Source of the DNA: Deltaproteobacteria bacterium
Lineage (GTDB): Bacteria > Desulfobacterota > Syntrophobacteria > Syntrophobacterales > Syntrophobacteraceae
Reading direction: 5' to 3'
Assembly: GCA_012517315.1 (NCBI GenBank)
Contig: JAAYVE010000045.1
Coordinates: 1-64,000, forward strand
DNA: 64,000 bases
The notes below the pieces were generated by a model. That model did no database searches, was not told the origin of the DNA, and saw only the letters and a list, made by a program, of their open reading frames with translations. Every line of letters begins with the position of its first letter. The first letter of the stretch is position 1. The position numbers and the translations under genes were made by a program. This document shows positions 43,971 to 53,735 of the stretch, piece after piece.

Positions 43971-44567
43971 TCAGGCAAGCAGACGCAAGGCCTCTTTCAG
44001 CAGGGTTTCCAATGCGGGGGCTTCTTCCAGACTCTCTCTTGCCTTTGCGATGGCTTTCTGTGCTTCCCCGGGACGGTAGCCAAGGTTCACCAGAGCCGAG
44101 CAGGCGTCGGAGAAAACGCCGTGATCCCCCGAGGGGGCAAGGAGTCCCTCGGGTTTTTCAGGCCGGATCCGGAGTCTGTCCCGTAGTTCAAGAACAAGCC
44201 TTTCAGCGGTTTTTCTCCCTACGCCGGGGATGTTCCTCAGGCGCTGCAATTCCTGGTTTTGCACAACACGCCTCAGTTCATCCGGGCTGATTCCCGAAAG
44301 GATGGCAATGGCGAGTTTCGTCCCTACGCCGGTGACTGCAATGAGGTGGAGGAACATCTCTTTTTCGGCATAGGTTCCAAATCCATAGAGTTGAAGTGCA
44401 TCCTCCCTCACGTGGGTGTGGATGTGAAGACCGACACAGCTTCCGTTTTCGGGGAGGCTGCAAAAAGTGCTCAGGGGAACCTGCACCATGTAGCCCACTC
44501 CGTTCACATCCACAAGAAGGGTGTCCGGAGACTTGTACCGCAATCTGCCCTCCAGGTATCCGATCAT
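43971..44567 (-). CDS. ruvA: Holliday junction-binding protein RuvA
   Basis: The 198-residue protein begins MIGYLEGRLRYKSPDTLLVDVNGVGYMVQVP and carries two helix-hairpin-helix motifs (TGVGTKLAIAILSG and NIPGVGRKTAERLVLEL), with a flexible linker and a C-terminal RuvB-binding domain. It tetramerises on four-way junctions. Its ATG overlaps the ruvC stop by 4 bp, so the two are coupled. Confidence 0.97.
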   Translation of the reverse strand: MIGYLEGRLRYKSPDTLLVDVNGVGYMVQVPLSTFCSLPENGSCVGLHIHTHVREDALQLYGFGTYAEKEMFLHLIAVTGVGTKLAIAILSGISPDELRRVVQNQELQRLRNIPGVGRKTAERLVLELRDRLRIRPEKPEGLLAPSGDHGVFSDACSALVNLGYRPGEAQKAIAKARESLEEAPALETLLKEALRLLA

Positions 44568-45073
44568 TTTGGTTCACTCCGGTTCCATCGGGCCATGGAA
44601 GCGTTGGTATTCAGGTGACAGACCGCTACGGCAAGAGCGTCCGCGGCATTTGGATTCAAAGGTTCCCCCATGAAAAACAGATTCTGAACCATGTTCTGCA
44701 CCTGGGCCTTATCCGCCCTTCCATAGCCGACCACCGCCTGCTTGATCTGGAGTGCGCTGTATTCGAAGACGGCGAGACCCGAGTTGACGCCGGCGAGAAT
44801 GGCTGCACCCCTCGCCTGTCCTAGGAGCAGAGCGGTCCTGGGGTTCTTTGCCACGAACACATCTTCCACGGCCATGGACAAGGGCGCAAAACCCCCGATG
44901 ACATCCATCAGTTGCTCGTAAATGCAACGGAGCCGCTCAGGAAAAGAGAGTTGGGAGCGCAAGCGTATGACCCCGTTGGCCAGGTATCGCAGGCGGGAAC
45001 CGTCTCCCTCCACGACGCCGTAGCCCGTGAACCGTGATCCCGGGTCGATTCCGATGGTTCGATGAAGCGTCAT
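44564..45073 (-). CDS. ruvC: Holliday junction resolvase RuvC
   Basis: The 169-residue protein has the RNase H-like fold of RuvC: IGIDPGSRFTGYGVVE (first catalytic Asp), AVEDVFVAKNPRTALLLGQARGA (catalytic Glu) and a C-terminal ADALAVAVCH with the last acidic residues. The start at 45073 gives the usual length; a longer GTG start upstream lacks family sequence. It cuts junctions held by RuvAB and leads the ruvCAB cluster downstream of yebC. Confidence 0.96.
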   Translation of the reverse strand: MTLHRTIGIDPGSRFTGYGVVEGDGSRLRYLANGVIRLRSQLSFPERLRCIYEQLMDVIGGFAPLSMAVEDVFVAKNPRTALLLGQARGAAILAGVNSGLAVFEYSALQIKQAVVGYGRADKAQVQNMVQNLFFMGEPLNPNAADALAVAVCHLNTNASMARWNRSEPK

Positions 45074-45293
45074 GACCGTGGAGTCTTGAACACCTTCCTT
45101 GCAGGCCCGAAGCACGCGGAGTTTCTTCCTTTTAGGGGATCTCTCACTTGGAAAGCATACAGGTCATGTTCCCACCGGTCAACCGACGGGAAGACCCTTC
45201 GGAAGGCAACGGCAGAAGGCAAATCGGCGGGCACGGGGCAACTCCTGTTCGGCCCACGCCCCGGCCGGCGGGAAGAGGGACGCCCAGAGGACC

Positions 45294-46043
45294 TCATGCG
45301 ACGGCGTTGAGGACACTATCCGGGATATCGAAATTAGCGTAGGCGTTCTGCACGTCGTCTGAGTCCTCCAGTGCCTCCATGAGCCTGAGAATCTGCTGGG
45401 CCATCTTTTCGTCCTCGATGGGAACCATGGTCTGGGGAACCATCGTCACTTCGGCGTATTCGTAAGGCAGTCCCCTCTCGTCGAACGCATTCTTCACCGT
45501 CGAGAAATCCTCCATGGATGTAGTCACCTCAATCTGATCCTCCTGATCCTTCACATCCTCCGCCCCCGCCTCCAGGGCGATTTCCATGATCGTCTCCTCG
45601 GAGACGGCTGCCTTGTTGAAAACGATGCTACCTCTTTTGCTGAACATCCAGGAAACACATCCCGCCTCCCCCAGACTTCCTCCATTGCGGCTGAAGATGT
45701 GGCGAATTTCGCTGGCCGCCCGGTTCCGATTGTCCGTCATCACATCCACGAGGATGGCAACGCCCCCGGGACCATATCCCTCGTAGCTGATCTCTTCGTA
45801 GGATGCCCCCTCCAGTTCCCCCGTTCCCTTCTTGATGGCCCGTTCGATATTCTCCTTGGGCATGTTCTCAGCCTTGGCCGCAGCGACGGCGGCTCGGAGT
45901 CTCGGGTTTGCGGCGGGATCGCCTCCCCCAATGCGAGCTGCCACCATGATCTCCTTGATCAGTTTGGTGAAGACTTTCCCGCGCCTTGCGTCTGCGGCGC
46001 CTTTTTTATGGCGGATGGTGCTCCATTTGGAATGACCGGACAT
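45294..46043 (-). CDS. yebC: YebC/PmpR family regulatory protein
   Basis: The 249-residue protein starts [25 protein letters not shown] and has the conserved [11 protein letters not shown] and [16 protein letters not shown] segments. YebC proteins act as transcriptional regulators or, as recently shown for some, ribosome-associated factors that relieve proline-rich stalling. The yebC-ruvC-ruvA-ruvB order is common in bacteria. GGAGGAG precedes the ATG. The gap to ruvC is 220 bp. Confidence 0.97.
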   Translation of the reverse strand: MSGHSKWSTIRHKKGAADARRGKVFTKLIKEIMVAARIGGGDPAANPRLRAAVAAAKAENMPKENIERAIKKGTGELEGASYEEISYEGYGPGGVAILVDVMTDNRNRAASEIRHIFSRNGGSLGEAGCVSWMFSKRGSIVFNKAAVSEETIMEIALEAGAEDVKDQEDQIEVTTSMEDFSTVKNAFDERGLPYEYAEVTMVPQTMVPIEDEKMAQQILRLMEALEDSDDVQNAYANFDIPDSVLNAVA

Positions 46044-46055
46044 GAATGCTCCTCC

Positions 46056-46652
46056 TCATTGTGTCTTTCTTAATCCTGTCGCCAGGATGTAAATTTCTCT
46101 GCTGTCCTTTCGAGAGGCTCCCGGCTTGACGACTTTCAACCGGTTAAAACGGCTCTTCGCGGCCGCAATCAGCTGGTTGGATTCACTCCCCTGGAAAAGC
46201 TTCCCCAGGAAACTCCCGGGGGGCTTCAAGACAGCCAGCGCCACTTCAATGGCTCGTTCAAAGAGCAAGGCGGATCGTGCACTGTCGGCGCAGCGGATCC
46301 CCGTCGTGGATGGAGCCATGTCGCTGAGGACCACGTCGAAGGGAGGGAATCGGCTGTTCAATTCCTCCAGACATGCCCTGTCGAAAATGTCCCGTTCAAG
46401 GGTGGTCACATGGGGTGCAAAAAGATGGCGAATGGGTTTGATGTCCACCCCCACCACACGGCCTCCGGGACCGACTGCCTTTTCCGTGAACTGCAACCAG
46501 GAACCGGGGGCGGCACCCAAGTCGAGCACACGGAATCCTGGTCTGAGGATGCGATACTTTGCCTGGATTTCTTCGAGCTTGTAGACGGCTCGCGCAAGAA
46601 ACCCTTCTTTCTTGGCTTTGAAAAAGTAGTGATCCTGATAATGGTGAGGCAT
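46056..46652 (-). CDS. rlmE: 23S rRNA 2'-O-ribose methyltransferase RlmE
   Basis: The 198-residue protein has the FtsJ/RrmJ catalytic tetrad K-D-K-E: Lys in ARAVYKLEEI, Asp in DVVLSDMAPS, Lys in SFLGKLFQG, and Glu in SREIYILATG. SAM motif I is RVLDLGAAPGSWLQF. It methylates U2552 of 23S rRNA at the ribosomal A-site. AGGTTACGC precedes the ATG at 46652; 28 upstream codons have no family match. It leads the yebC-ruv cluster, with a promoter just upstream. Confidence 0.95.
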   Translation of the reverse strand: MPHHYQDHYFFKAKKEGFLARAVYKLEEIQAKYRILRPGFRVLDLGAAPGSWLQFTEKAVGPGGRVVGVDIKPIRHLFAPHVTTLERDIFDRACLEELNSRFPPFDVVLSDMAPSTTGIRCADSARSALLFERAIEVALAVLKPPGSFLGKLFQGSESNQLIAAAKSRFNRLKVVKPGASRKDSREIYILATGLRKTQ

Positions 46653-46695
46653 GCGTAACCTGCCCAAATGGCTGCTGATTTGTCTTAAGCCCCTC

Positions 46696-46724
46696 CTTAT
46701 AGCACAAAGCGGGTGGCTGTGCAA
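46696..46724 (-). promoter_or_regulatory. Promoter of the rlmE-yebC cluster
   Basis: On the minus strand TTGCAC (complement of 46719-46724), a 17-bp spacer and TATAAG (complement of 46696-46701) make a good sigma70-type promoter, giving a leader of about 37 nt before rlmE. Confidence 0.65.
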
Positions 46725-47326
46725 AGGTGTTGACATTTCATTATTTCACTATTTCTCGCTGGGAAAAGGAAGGACCCGGGCCACCTGGACACGGGCGGAT
46801 CTGATGCTGGAATGCGTGATCAACCGTGAAAGGGGAGAGTGGCCTTGGTGTTCACGAATTCACAATATGGACTTGCCGTGTGCGCCCTTTTCGGTGACGC
46901 CCGGAAGTTGAGAATCTGCCTGGACGCCATAAGTATTAGAGAGCAATTCTTTTTATGGGCGTTGGCGGAGTGGAAACGATCTCCCTCCACACGCACACCT
47001 TGTGACAAAATTCTCTTGACGGAAACACCCAAACGGGCATACAAAGGTACATAGAATGGGGAAGGTGTTTCATCGCCGGGTAAGGGGCGGGAAAATCAAT
47101 CACCGCCTCGAGCTCACGGATATTCACACTGAAACTTGAGGCTCGTCTCGGGCCGGGAGGTGTTCCACGCTGAACCAGTCGATCCAAATCTGTCCGTTGC
47201 AGTTGTTCGCTACCTGATTCTTGTGCCCGTGGTCGATTCAACGAAACTATTCGAAAATGTCGATGTTGGCAGTGTGAAGTGTAAATGTCATGAAGCCCTT
47301 AGGGATGGTTTACGGAGGAAATGAAC
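46725..47326. other. 602-bp intergenic region before the hydrogenase operon
   Basis: This gap must hold the hydrogenase operon promoter. TTGACA at 46731 has no well-placed -10 box on the plus strand, and I find no clear sigma54-type pair. No gene is visible. The last 20 bases contain the GGAGGA binding site of the first hydrogenase gene. Confidence 0.4.
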
Positions 47327-47878
47327 ATGCCTGAACCCACTCCAGCAAAAAAGGATGCTGCAAAGGAAAAAGAACATCCCATGGGAGATCCCCGGTACAA
47401 GGGAATCGATCGTGTCCTGAAAAGGCAGCAATACCAGCAGGATGCACTCATTGAAGTGCTCACTGCGGCCCAGGAGGCTTTCGGCTACCTCACGGAGGAA
47501 TCTCTTATTTACATCGCCAGGCAGTTGAAGCTGCCGTTCAGCTGGGTTTATGGAGTTGCCACGTTCTACCATTTTTTCTCTCTCAAGCCTCAGGGGGAGC
47601 ACAGTGCCATTGTATGCCTGGGGACGGCCTGTTACGTGGGCAAGGCGGCCGAAATCGTGGAATCCCTGGAACGGGAGTTTTGCGTCAAGGCCGGCCAGAC
47701 GACGTCGGACGGCAAGCTGACCGTCACCACAACGCGCTGTCTGGGTTGTTGCGGACTTGCCCCCGTGGTGGTTCTCGACAACAACGTCCTGGGCAAGGAG
47801 ACTCCAGAGACGACCCTGGCGAAGGTGCGCCAGGCGCTCGGAGGGGGAAACGGCGGCAATGGAGGAACGCCCTCCTGA
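47327..47878 (+). CDS. hoxE: NAD-reducing hydrogenase diaphorase subunit HoxE (NuoE-like)
   Basis: The 183-residue protein is a NuoE/HoxE-type [2Fe-2S] thioredoxin-fold subunit. Ligands are in [12 protein letters not shown] (two Cys, residues about 95-100) and [11 protein letters not shown] (two Cys). The N-terminal [21 protein letters not shown] and [15 protein letters not shown] are typical. It passes electrons between the FMN site and downstream clusters. The ATG at 47327 is favoured because GGAGGA lies seven bases upstream; ATG at 47321 is too close. It starts a five-gene hydrogenase operon. Confidence 0.92.
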   Translation: MPEPTPAKKDAAKEKEHPMGDPRYKGIDRVLKRQQYQQDALIEVLTAAQEAFGYLTEESLIYIARQLKLPFSWVYGVATFYHFFSLKPQGEHSAIVCLGTACYVGKAAEIVESLEREFCVKAGQTTSDGKLTVTTTRCLGCCGLAPVVVLDNNVLGKETPETTLAKVRQALGGGNGGNGGTPS

Positions 47879-47948
47879 GTCGTGACCGGGCAATTTGTGC
47901 AGAGCGGCATTCCAGTGGACACTTCACCTTGAAGGAGAAGACAGCGAT

Positions 47949-49631
47949 ATGGACCGAGAGGAACTGAAGGCACTGGCCCAGGTGGAACTGGACCAACAGC
48001 AAAGATTTCGTTGCCGCATACTCTGCTGCATGAGCACCCCTTGCATTTCGTCCGGGGCGACGGCCGTATTCGAGGCGCTGCAGGACGCCATCAAGGGAGG
48101 TCAGCTGGACGCAGAGGTGGAGGCCGTTGCGACGGGTTGCATGGGACCTTGCAGCCGCGGGCCGCTGGTGACGGTCAAGACGGAAGGCGAGGAGGATGTG
48201 ATCTATGAACACGTCACAGCCGACTTGGCCATGGACATCCTGGATAAGCACGCGCGGAAGGCTTCGGTGCCTTCACTGGACAGGGTCGTCCTTCCCAGGG
48301 ACATTCCCTTTTTTTCCAAGCAAGTGAAAATCGTCTTGGCGGACAGCGGAGTTGTCGATCCCGAACGCTTGGAGAGCTACGTGGCGAGGGGGGGGTATAC
48401 CGCTCTGGCGAATGCTTTGCGTGAGATGACCCCCGAAGAAGTCTGCGAAGAGATCAGCAAGAGCGGCATCCGCGGCCGCGGCGGCGCCGGTTATCCCAGC
48501 GGTCTCAAGTGGCACATGGTGCGCAAGGCTCCAGGGGAGCGCAAGTATGTGGTGGCCAACGGGGATGAAGGAGACCCGGGTGCGTACATGGACCGCACAC
48601 TCATGGAATCGGACCCTCACCGGGTGCTCGAGGGAATGGCCATTGCGGGCTACGCAGTGGGTGCAGAACAGGGTTACGTCTACGTTCGCGGTGAATATCC
48701 CCTGGCGGCCAAACGTCTGGAAAAGGCCATCCGGCAGGCGGAGCGCAAGGGACTTCTTGGGAACCGCATTCTGGAAAGCCCCTTCAATTTCCGCATCGAC
48801 ATCCGCATGGGAGCCGGGGCCTTTGTCTGCGGGGAGGAAACAGCTCTCATGCAGTCCATCATGGGAAGGCGCGGACAGCCGGTTCCCCGTCCCCCGTATC
48901 CGGCCCACAAAGGACTCTGGGGCGGACCGACCCTCATCAACAATGTGGAAACGTTCGGAAACATTGCCGCCATCATCGGCAGGGGGGCGGAATGGTATGC
49001 CAGCTACGGGACGGAGAAGAGCAAAGGGACGAAGATCTTCGCCCTTGCGGGAAAGGTGGTGAACACAGGCCTCATCGAGGTGCCCATCGGCATCACTCTT
49101 CGGGAAATCGTGTATGAAATCGGGGGCGGGATCCCAGGGAACAAGGCCTTCAAGGCCGCCCAGACAGGGGGGCCCAGCGGAGGCTGCATTCCCGCCGACT
49201 ACCTGGACGTTCCCATCGATTACGAGAGCCTTGCGAGACTCGGTTCCATCATGGGTTCGGGGGGGCTCATCGTCATGGACGAAACCAGCTGCATGCCCGA
49301 TGTGGCCAAGTTCTTCATGGAATTCTGCATGGACGAAAGTTGCGGCAAGTGCGGACCATGCCGCGGCGGAACGGTCCAGATGCACCGGATCCTGTCCAAG
49401 ATAACGGACGGTTGTGCGACCATGGATGACCTGAAGAAACTGGAGGAGCTTTGCCTCATGGTCAAGGAGACGAGTCTGTGCGGTCTGGGCCAGACGTCGC
49501 CCAACCCCATCTACAGTACTCTCCGGTATTTCAGGGCTGAATACGAGGCCCATATCAAGGATCATCACTGTCCGGCGGGTGTCTGCACGTTTCCGAGGAA
49601 GGGCGAGTTGACCTTCAACAAGGTCGCCTGA
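47949..49631 (+). CDS. hoxF: NAD-reducing hydrogenase diaphorase subunit HoxF (NuoF-like)
   Basis: The 560-residue protein has an N-terminal [2Fe-2S] thioredoxin-like domain ([11 protein letters not shown], then GCMGPC), the FMN/NADH-binding NuoF core ([46 protein letters not shown]) and a [4Fe-4S] motif [12 protein letters not shown] with a distal Cys in SLCGLGQ. It is the site where NAD+ or NADH reacts, coupling to the hydrogenase. This subunit, with HoxU, makes the complex a diaphorase. The start at 47949 follows AAGGAGAAG. A trailing four-cysteine motif is absent, so its electron wiring ends with HoxE and HoxU. Confidence 0.95.
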   Translation: MDREELKALAQVELDQQQRFRCRILCCMSTPCISSGATAVFEALQDAIKGGQLDAEVEAVATGCMGPCSRGPLVTVKTEGEEDVIYEHVTADLAMDILDKHARKASVPSLDRVVLPRDIPFFSKQVKIVLADSGVVDPERLESYVARGGYTALANALREMTPEEVCEEISKSGIRGRGGAGYPSGLKWHMVRKAPGERKYVVANGDEGDPGAYMDRTLMESDPHRVLEGMAIAGYAVGAEQGYVYVRGEYPLAAKRLEKAIRQAERKGLLGNRILESPFNFRIDIRMGAGAFVCGEETALMQSIMGRRGQPVPRPPYPAHKGLWGGPTLINNVETFGNIAAIIGRGAEWYASYGTEKSKGTKIFALAGKVVNTGLIEVPIGITLREIVYEIGGGIPGNKAFKAAQTGGPSGGCIPADYLDVPIDYESLARLGSIMGSGGLIVMDETSCMPDVAKFFMEFCMDESCGKCGPCRGGTVQMHRILSKITDGCATMDDLKKLEELCLMVKETSLCGLGQTSPNPIYSTLRYFRAEYEAHIKDHHCPAGVCTFPRKGELTFNKVA

Positions 49632-49672
49632 CGAGTGTGGGATCATGCCATGTTTTCAATGGAGGTGTCATA

Positions 49673-50395
49673 ATGCCGGTTGTCACCCTTACCATCAATG
49701 ACAAGCTCGTGAGCGCCCAGTCGGACAAGACCGTTCTGGAAGCTGCAAGGGATGCGGGGTTTGAGATCCCCACCCTGTGCCACCTGGAGGGGCTCACCCC
49801 CAGGGGAGGCTGCCGACTGTGCCTCGTGGAAGTGGAGGGCGTCCCGAGACTTCTAGCCTCCTGTGTCACCCAGGTGCAGGAGGGAATGGTCGTCAGGACC
49901 GAGACGGAGAGACTCCACAATTACCGCAAGATGATGGTGGAACTGCTCCTGGCCGAGCGCAACCATGTATGCGCGGTGTGCGTCATGAACGGTCACTGCG
50001 AGCTCCAGAGCCTGGCCGCGAAGCTTGGAGTGGACCATGTGCGCTACGATTACCTTTGCCCGGATCTTCCGGTGGATGCGAGCCATGAGCGCAACACGAG
50101 GGACCCCAACCGCTGTATCCTATGCGCACGGTGCATTCGTGTCTGCGACGAAGTGGAAGGAGCCCACTGCCTCGACATGATGGGGCGCGGAATACACTGC
50201 AACATCATCACGGGTATGAACCAGGAGTGGGGCAAAGCCAGGAGCTGCACTGCGTGCGGCAAATGCGTGCAGGTCTGTCCGACGGGGGCTCTCTTCAAGA
50301 AGGGATCGAGTGTGGCGGAGATGGAAAAGCAAAGAGAGTTCTTGATCTGGATTCTGGACGGACGGGACAAGAAAGTTTGGCATTGGTCCAGATAG
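49673..50395 (+). CDS. hoxU: NAD-reducing hydrogenase subunit HoxU (NuoG N-terminal type)
   Basis: The 240-residue protein resembles the N-terminal part of NuoG. It has a [2Fe-2S] ferredoxin motif ([19 protein letters not shown] plus a later Cys), a His-Cys3 cluster ([12 protein letters not shown]), and two [4Fe-4S] motifs ([11 protein letters not shown] and [11 protein letters not shown]). It carries electrons from HoxEF to the hydrogenase small subunit. The ATG at 49673 lies after GGAGGTGTC. The C-terminal large domain of NuoG is missing, as is normal for HoxU. Confidence 0.94.
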   Translation: MPVVTLTINDKLVSAQSDKTVLEAARDAGFEIPTLCHLEGLTPRGGCRLCLVEVEGVPRLLASCVTQVQEGMVVRTETERLHNYRKMMVELLLAERNHVCAVCVMNGHCELQSLAAKLGVDHVRYDYLCPDLPVDASHERNTRDPNRCILCARCIRVCDEVEGAHCLDMMGRGIHCNIITGMNQEWGKARSCTACGKCVQVCPTGALFKKGSSVAEMEKQREFLIWILDGRDKKVWHWSR

Positions 50396-50410
50396 AAGGA
50401 GCGGAACAAG

Positions 50411-50968
50411 ATGACCACCAGGCAAAACGGCAAAGTAAGGCTGGCCACCGCATGGTTCGGCGGATGCGCCGGCTGTCATATGAGTCTCTTGGATATCGAC
50501 GAGCGCATCATCGACCTGGTGAAACTGGTGGAGGTGGTTTACACGCCCATCGCGGACATCAAGAAGTTTCCCGAGGACGTGGATGTCACCCTGGTGGAGG
50601 GGTCGGTGGCGAACAGCGACCACGTGCGTGAGGCGCGGGACATCCGAAAGAAGAGCAAGATCGTCATCGCCTTCGGAGACTGCGCGGTGACGGGAAACGT
50701 CCCGGCCCTGCGCAACCGCCTCCAGGTGGATAAGATACTCGAGGAGGTCTATGGGGGCGGCCCCGGAAAACCTCCCTCCACCGAGGAGCAGTACGCGGAG
50801 GTGGTGCCGGTGTTGCTTTCAAAGGTCATCCCCCTCCACCAGATCATCCCGGTGGACATTTTCCTTCCAGGATGCCCGCCGGACCCCGAAAGAATCTGGA
50901 CGGCCCTCACGGCGTTGCTCCAGGGTGGACCGGTGGCCCTGCCCCCGGAGATGCGAAGCTTCGGATAG
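50411..50968 (+). CDS. hoxY: NAD-reducing hydrogenase small subunit HoxY
   Basis: The 185-residue protein is a compact [NiFe] hydrogenase small subunit with one proximal [4Fe-4S] cluster: [15 protein letters not shown] (Cys19, Cys22), FGDCAVTGN and LPGCPPDPE supply the four ligands. There is no signal peptide and no extra medial or distal cluster domain, as expected for cytoplasmic group 3d enzymes. AAGGAG precedes the ATG. It forms the hydrogenase module with HoxH. Confidence 0.95.
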   Translation: MTTRQNGKVRLATAWFGGCAGCHMSLLDIDERIIDLVKLVEVVYTPIADIKKFPEDVDVTLVEGSVANSDHVREARDIRKKSKIVIAFGDCAVTGNVPALRNRLQVDKILEEVYGGGPGKPPSTEEQYAEVVPVLLSKVIPLHQIIPVDIFLPGCPPDPERIWTALTALLQGGPVALPPEMRSFG

Positions 50969-51049
50969 GGAATGCGAAAGCCAGGAGTGGAATCGTCATC
51001 CTGTCTGCGTTCCGAACAACTTCTGATCCGACAGTAAAGAAGGAAGAAT

Positions 51050-52498
51050 ATGGCACAGACAATTCATATCGAACCGGTCACTCGCATCGAGGGGCATGCC
51101 AAGATCACCATCGAGCTGGACGATGCAGGGAAGGTGTCCGACGCCAAGTTTCATGTGGTGGAGTTCCGTGGTTTCGAGAAGTTCTGCGAAGGACGCACCT
51201 ACCCTGAAATGCCGGGTATCACCATGCGCATCTGCGGTATTTGCCCCATCAGTCACATGATCGCTTCAGCCAAAGCATGCGACGCCATCACGGGTGTCAG
51301 GATTCCCAAAGCGGCGGAGAAGCTGCGCAGATTGATCAACCACGCGCAGTATGTCCAGAGTCATGCCCTGAGCTTTTTCCACCTGAGCGCACCGGACCTG
51401 CTCCTCGGCATGGAGAGCGATCCTGCGGCGCGCAATGTCATCGGCCTCATTCAGGCCAATCCCGACCTGGCCCGAAAAGCGGTTCGGCTCCGCCAGTTCG
51501 GCCAGGAAATCATCCGCATGCTGGGGACCAAGAGCGTCCATCCTCCATGGGCGGTGCCCGGAGGTGTCCGGGACGGACTCAAGGAAGAGAACATCGAATG
51601 GATCCGAAAGCGCCTGCCGGAGGAAATGGACACCACAGAGCTCGCCATCAAGCTTCTTCTTGACAGCTACGGGGGGTTCAGCCGGGAGATCGAGGTTTAC
51701 GGCAACTTCCCCAGCCTTTTTGTCGGTCTCGTCACTCCGGAAGGCGGCCTCGAGTTTTATGACGGATTGCTGCGGGTGATGGATGCGGACGGGAAGTTGC
51801 TGGAAAAGGGGCTCGCCAACGAAAAATGGCGGGACATCATTGCGGAGGCGGTGGAGCCCTGGAGCTACCTCAAGTTTCCCTATTTCAAGCCGTTCGGTTA
51901 CAGGATTGGAAACGGGGATATCCCCGGGCTCTACCGCGTGGGGCCTCTTGCCCGGGTCAACATTTGCGACTTCGCGGGAACCCCCAAGGCCGACCGGGAG
52001 CTAAGGAACTTCCGCCGGCTCGGGAAGGAAGGAAAACCCGTCTGGAGTTCGTTCCATACTCATTATGCCCGGCTCATCGAAATCCTCTTTTCTTTGGAGA
52101 AAATCGGCGAGCTCATCGAGGATCCTGCCATCATGAACGGCCACCTGCGGAGCCAGGCTGGCGTGAACAACGACATGGGGGTGGGAATCATGGAGGCGCC
52201 GCGGGGAACGCTCTTCCATGAGTACCAGGTGGACGAAACCGGGGTGCTCAAGAAGGTGAACCTCCTGGTGGCGACGGGGAACAACAACCTCGCCATGAAC
52301 AAAACGATCCTGCAGATCGCCCGGTCCTACATGGATGGCGCCAGCATCACGGAAGGATTGTGCAACCGGGTGGAACACGGCATCAGGCTCTATGATCCAT
52401 GTCTCAGCTGTTCCACGCACGCCGTGGGCCAGATGCCCATGGTCTTGCAACTTGTGGATTCCAAGGGGAATTTGGTGGATCAGAAAGTACGGGGCTGA
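51050..52498 (+). CDS. hoxH: NAD-reducing hydrogenase large subunit HoxH
   Basis: The 482-residue protein carries both [NiFe] ligand motifs: L1 [10 protein letters not shown] (Cys62, Cys65) and L2 DPCLSCSTH (Cys451, Cys454, His457). All four nickel ligands are cysteines, so it is not a selenium enzyme. About 24 residues follow the L2 histidine ([14 protein letters not shown]...), a propeptide to be clipped by the protease encoded downstream. Together with HoxEFUY it should reversibly couple H2 oxidation to NAD(P)+ reduction in the cytoplasm (group 3d). AAGGAAG lies before the ATG. Confidence 0.96.
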   Translation: MAQTIHIEPVTRIEGHAKITIELDDAGKVSDAKFHVVEFRGFEKFCEGRTYPEMPGITMRICGICPISHMIASAKACDAITGVRIPKAAEKLRRLINHAQYVQSHALSFFHLSAPDLLLGMESDPAARNVIGLIQANPDLARKAVRLRQFGQEIIRMLGTKSVHPPWAVPGGVRDGLKEENIEWIRKRLPEEMDTTELAIKLLLDSYGGFSREIEVYGNFPSLFVGLVTPEGGLEFYDGLLRVMDADGKLLEKGLANEKWRDIIAEAVEPWSYLKFPYFKPFGYRIGNGDIPGLYRVGPLARVNICDFAGTPKADRELRNFRRLGKEGKPVWSSFHTHYARLIEILFSLEKIGELIEDPAIMNGHLRSQAGVNNDMGVGIMEAPRGTLFHEYQVDETGVLKKVNLLVATGNNNLAMNKTILQIARSYMDGASITEGLCNRVEHGIRLYDPCLSCSTHAVGQMPMVLQLVDSKGNLVDQKVRG

Positions 52499-52502
52499 AA
52501 CA

Positions 52503-52546
52503 GGGCGGGATGCGGGTTGCTTCGCGTTTCCCGCCTCCCCCTTTTT
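52503..52546 (+). terminator. Terminator-like hairpin after hoxH
   Basis: GGCGGGA (52504-52510) pairs with TCCCGCC (52529-52535), with an inner CG..CG, followed by TCCCCCTTTTTC. It may reduce transcription of the protease gene relative to the structural genes. Confidence 0.65.
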
Positions 52547-52579
52547 CACCGTGCACCCTGTGTTTGCGAGTATCTCATC

Positions 52580-53062
52580 ATGATCGTCATCATCGCATAC
52601 GGAAACACCCTCCGCCGGGATGACGGCGCGGGTGTTTTCCTGGGGGGGATGCTGAGGGGGGCCCTAAAAAAGAACGGAAGGGAGGTGAACCTTATCGAGG
52701 TGCATCAACTCACCCCGGAACTCTCCATCCCCATCGCCGAAGAGGGGGTTTCGTCGGTGGTGTTCGTGGACACAAGGGTTGCCGAGGAAGGGAAAGACAA
52801 TTTTGATCTTCGGGTGACCGCGGTCTCCACGCAGGGAGGGCGGTCCGGCTGCGGGCACCACCTGGATCCGGCCTCCGTGATGGCCTACGCACGGGTACTC
52901 TACGGGAAGTGGCCTCCCGCCTGGCTTCTGACCGTCCCCGGAGTGGACTTTCAGCACGGGGAGGGATTCAGCGCCTTCACTCAACAGGCTCTCTCGAGGC
53001 TTCCACACCTCCTTGCGTCGCTGCCCCGGGAATGGCCGGACAAGGAGGGGCCTGTCTCGTGA
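52580..53062 (+). CDS. [NiFe] hydrogenase maturation protease (HyaD/HoxW type)
   Basis: The 160-residue protein resembles hydrogenase maturation endopeptidases, which remove the C-terminal peptide of the large subunit after nickel insertion. Landmarks are IIAYGNTLRRDDGAG (Asp contacting nickel), VFVDTRVAE and GHHLDPASVMAYARVLYG (the histidine that contacts nickel). The gene directly follows hoxH, whose 24-residue tail is the expected substrate. The ATG at 52580 lacks a strong binding site; the longer frame upstream overlaps the terminator and is unlikely. Reading may depend on coupling to hoxH. Confidence 0.85.
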   Translation: MIVIIAYGNTLRRDDGAGVFLGGMLRGALKKNGREVNLIEVHQLTPELSIPIAEEGVSSVVFVDTRVAEEGKDNFDLRVTAVSTQGGRSGCGHHLDPASVMAYARVLYGKWPPAWLLTVPGVDFQHGEGFSAFTQQALSRLPHLLASLPREWPDKEGPVS

Positions 53063-53184
53063 TGCCTCGATAGCTTGTGTAACGCGATCCGCTACCTGCA
53101 GTACCCCCATGGGAACCGCAGGCGTCGGGGCAGCGGACGTCAGGGGTCACCGTGGAACGAAAAACGAAGGAGAAAAGGAGGGAA

Positions 53185-53706
53185 ATGGATAAAGTCGTCA
53201 ATGGGAAGCTGATCAGACTGATGCAGGGGGACCTGACGGAACTGGACGTGGACGCCATCGTCAACGCGGCCAATGCCCAGCTCATACTGGGGGGCGGGGT
53301 GGCAGGTGCCATCCGCACAAAGGGGGGACCCTCCATCCAAGAGGAATGCGACCGGATCGGCGGCACCACCGTCGGCGGCGCTGTGGTTACCGGCGGCGGG
53401 AAGCTCAAGGCCCGTTACGTCATCCATGCGGTGGGTCCACGATACGGCGAGGGTGACGAAGACAACAAGCTGCGGAACGCGACGTTAAACAGCCTCATTC
53501 GCGCCACGGAAAAAGGGATGAAGTCCATCGCTTTTCCGGCTATCAGCACGGGGATTTTCGGTTTCCCGAAGGACCGTTGCGCCCGGATCATGCTCAAGAC
53601 AGTCGAGGAATTCCTGGCCTCCCGGGAGACCAGTCTCAAGGAAGTACTCTTTTGCCTTTGGTCCGTGGAGGATTTGGAGCTTTTTCAGAAGACCCTTGAA
53701 TCGTGA
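53185..53706 (+). CDS. Macro-domain protein (ADP-ribose-binding)
   Basis: The 173-residue protein is a single macro domain. It has LMQGDLTELDVDAIVNAANAQL, then GGGVAGAIRTKGG and a central TVGGAVVTGGGKLKARYVIHAVGP, and finally FPAISTGIFGFPKD. This group binds ADP-ribose and often hydrolyses O-acetyl-ADP-ribose or ADP-ribosyl esters. GGAGG just before the ATG at 53185 sets the start; an upstream GTG is unlikely. No link to the hydrogenase is obvious apart from being downstream on the same strand. Confidence 0.92.
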   Translation: MDKVVNGKLIRLMQGDLTELDVDAIVNAANAQLILGGGVAGAIRTKGGPSIQEECDRIGGTTVGGAVVTGGGKLKARYVIHAVGPRYGEGDEDNKLRNATLNSLIRATEKGMKSIAFPAISTGIFGFPKDRCARIMLKTVEEFLASRETSLKEVLFCLWSVEDLELFQKTLES

Positions 53707-53735
53707 CCTTCTGAGGAACAGGCTGGGAGATTCCC

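Noticed and set aside
46731-46760. TTGACA on the plus strand ahead of the hydrogenase operon
   Set aside because: The best -10 candidate (TATTTC) is only 15 bp away, and the start would be about 570 bp from hoxE.
48273-49646. Minus-strand open frame of 457 codons within hoxF
   Set aside because: It is a shadow of the hydrogenase subunit. Its sequence has no family features.
52416-52450. Possible selenocysteine in the hydrogenase large subunit
   Set aside because: The L2 motif reads DPCLSCSTH with normal Cys codons and no TGA.
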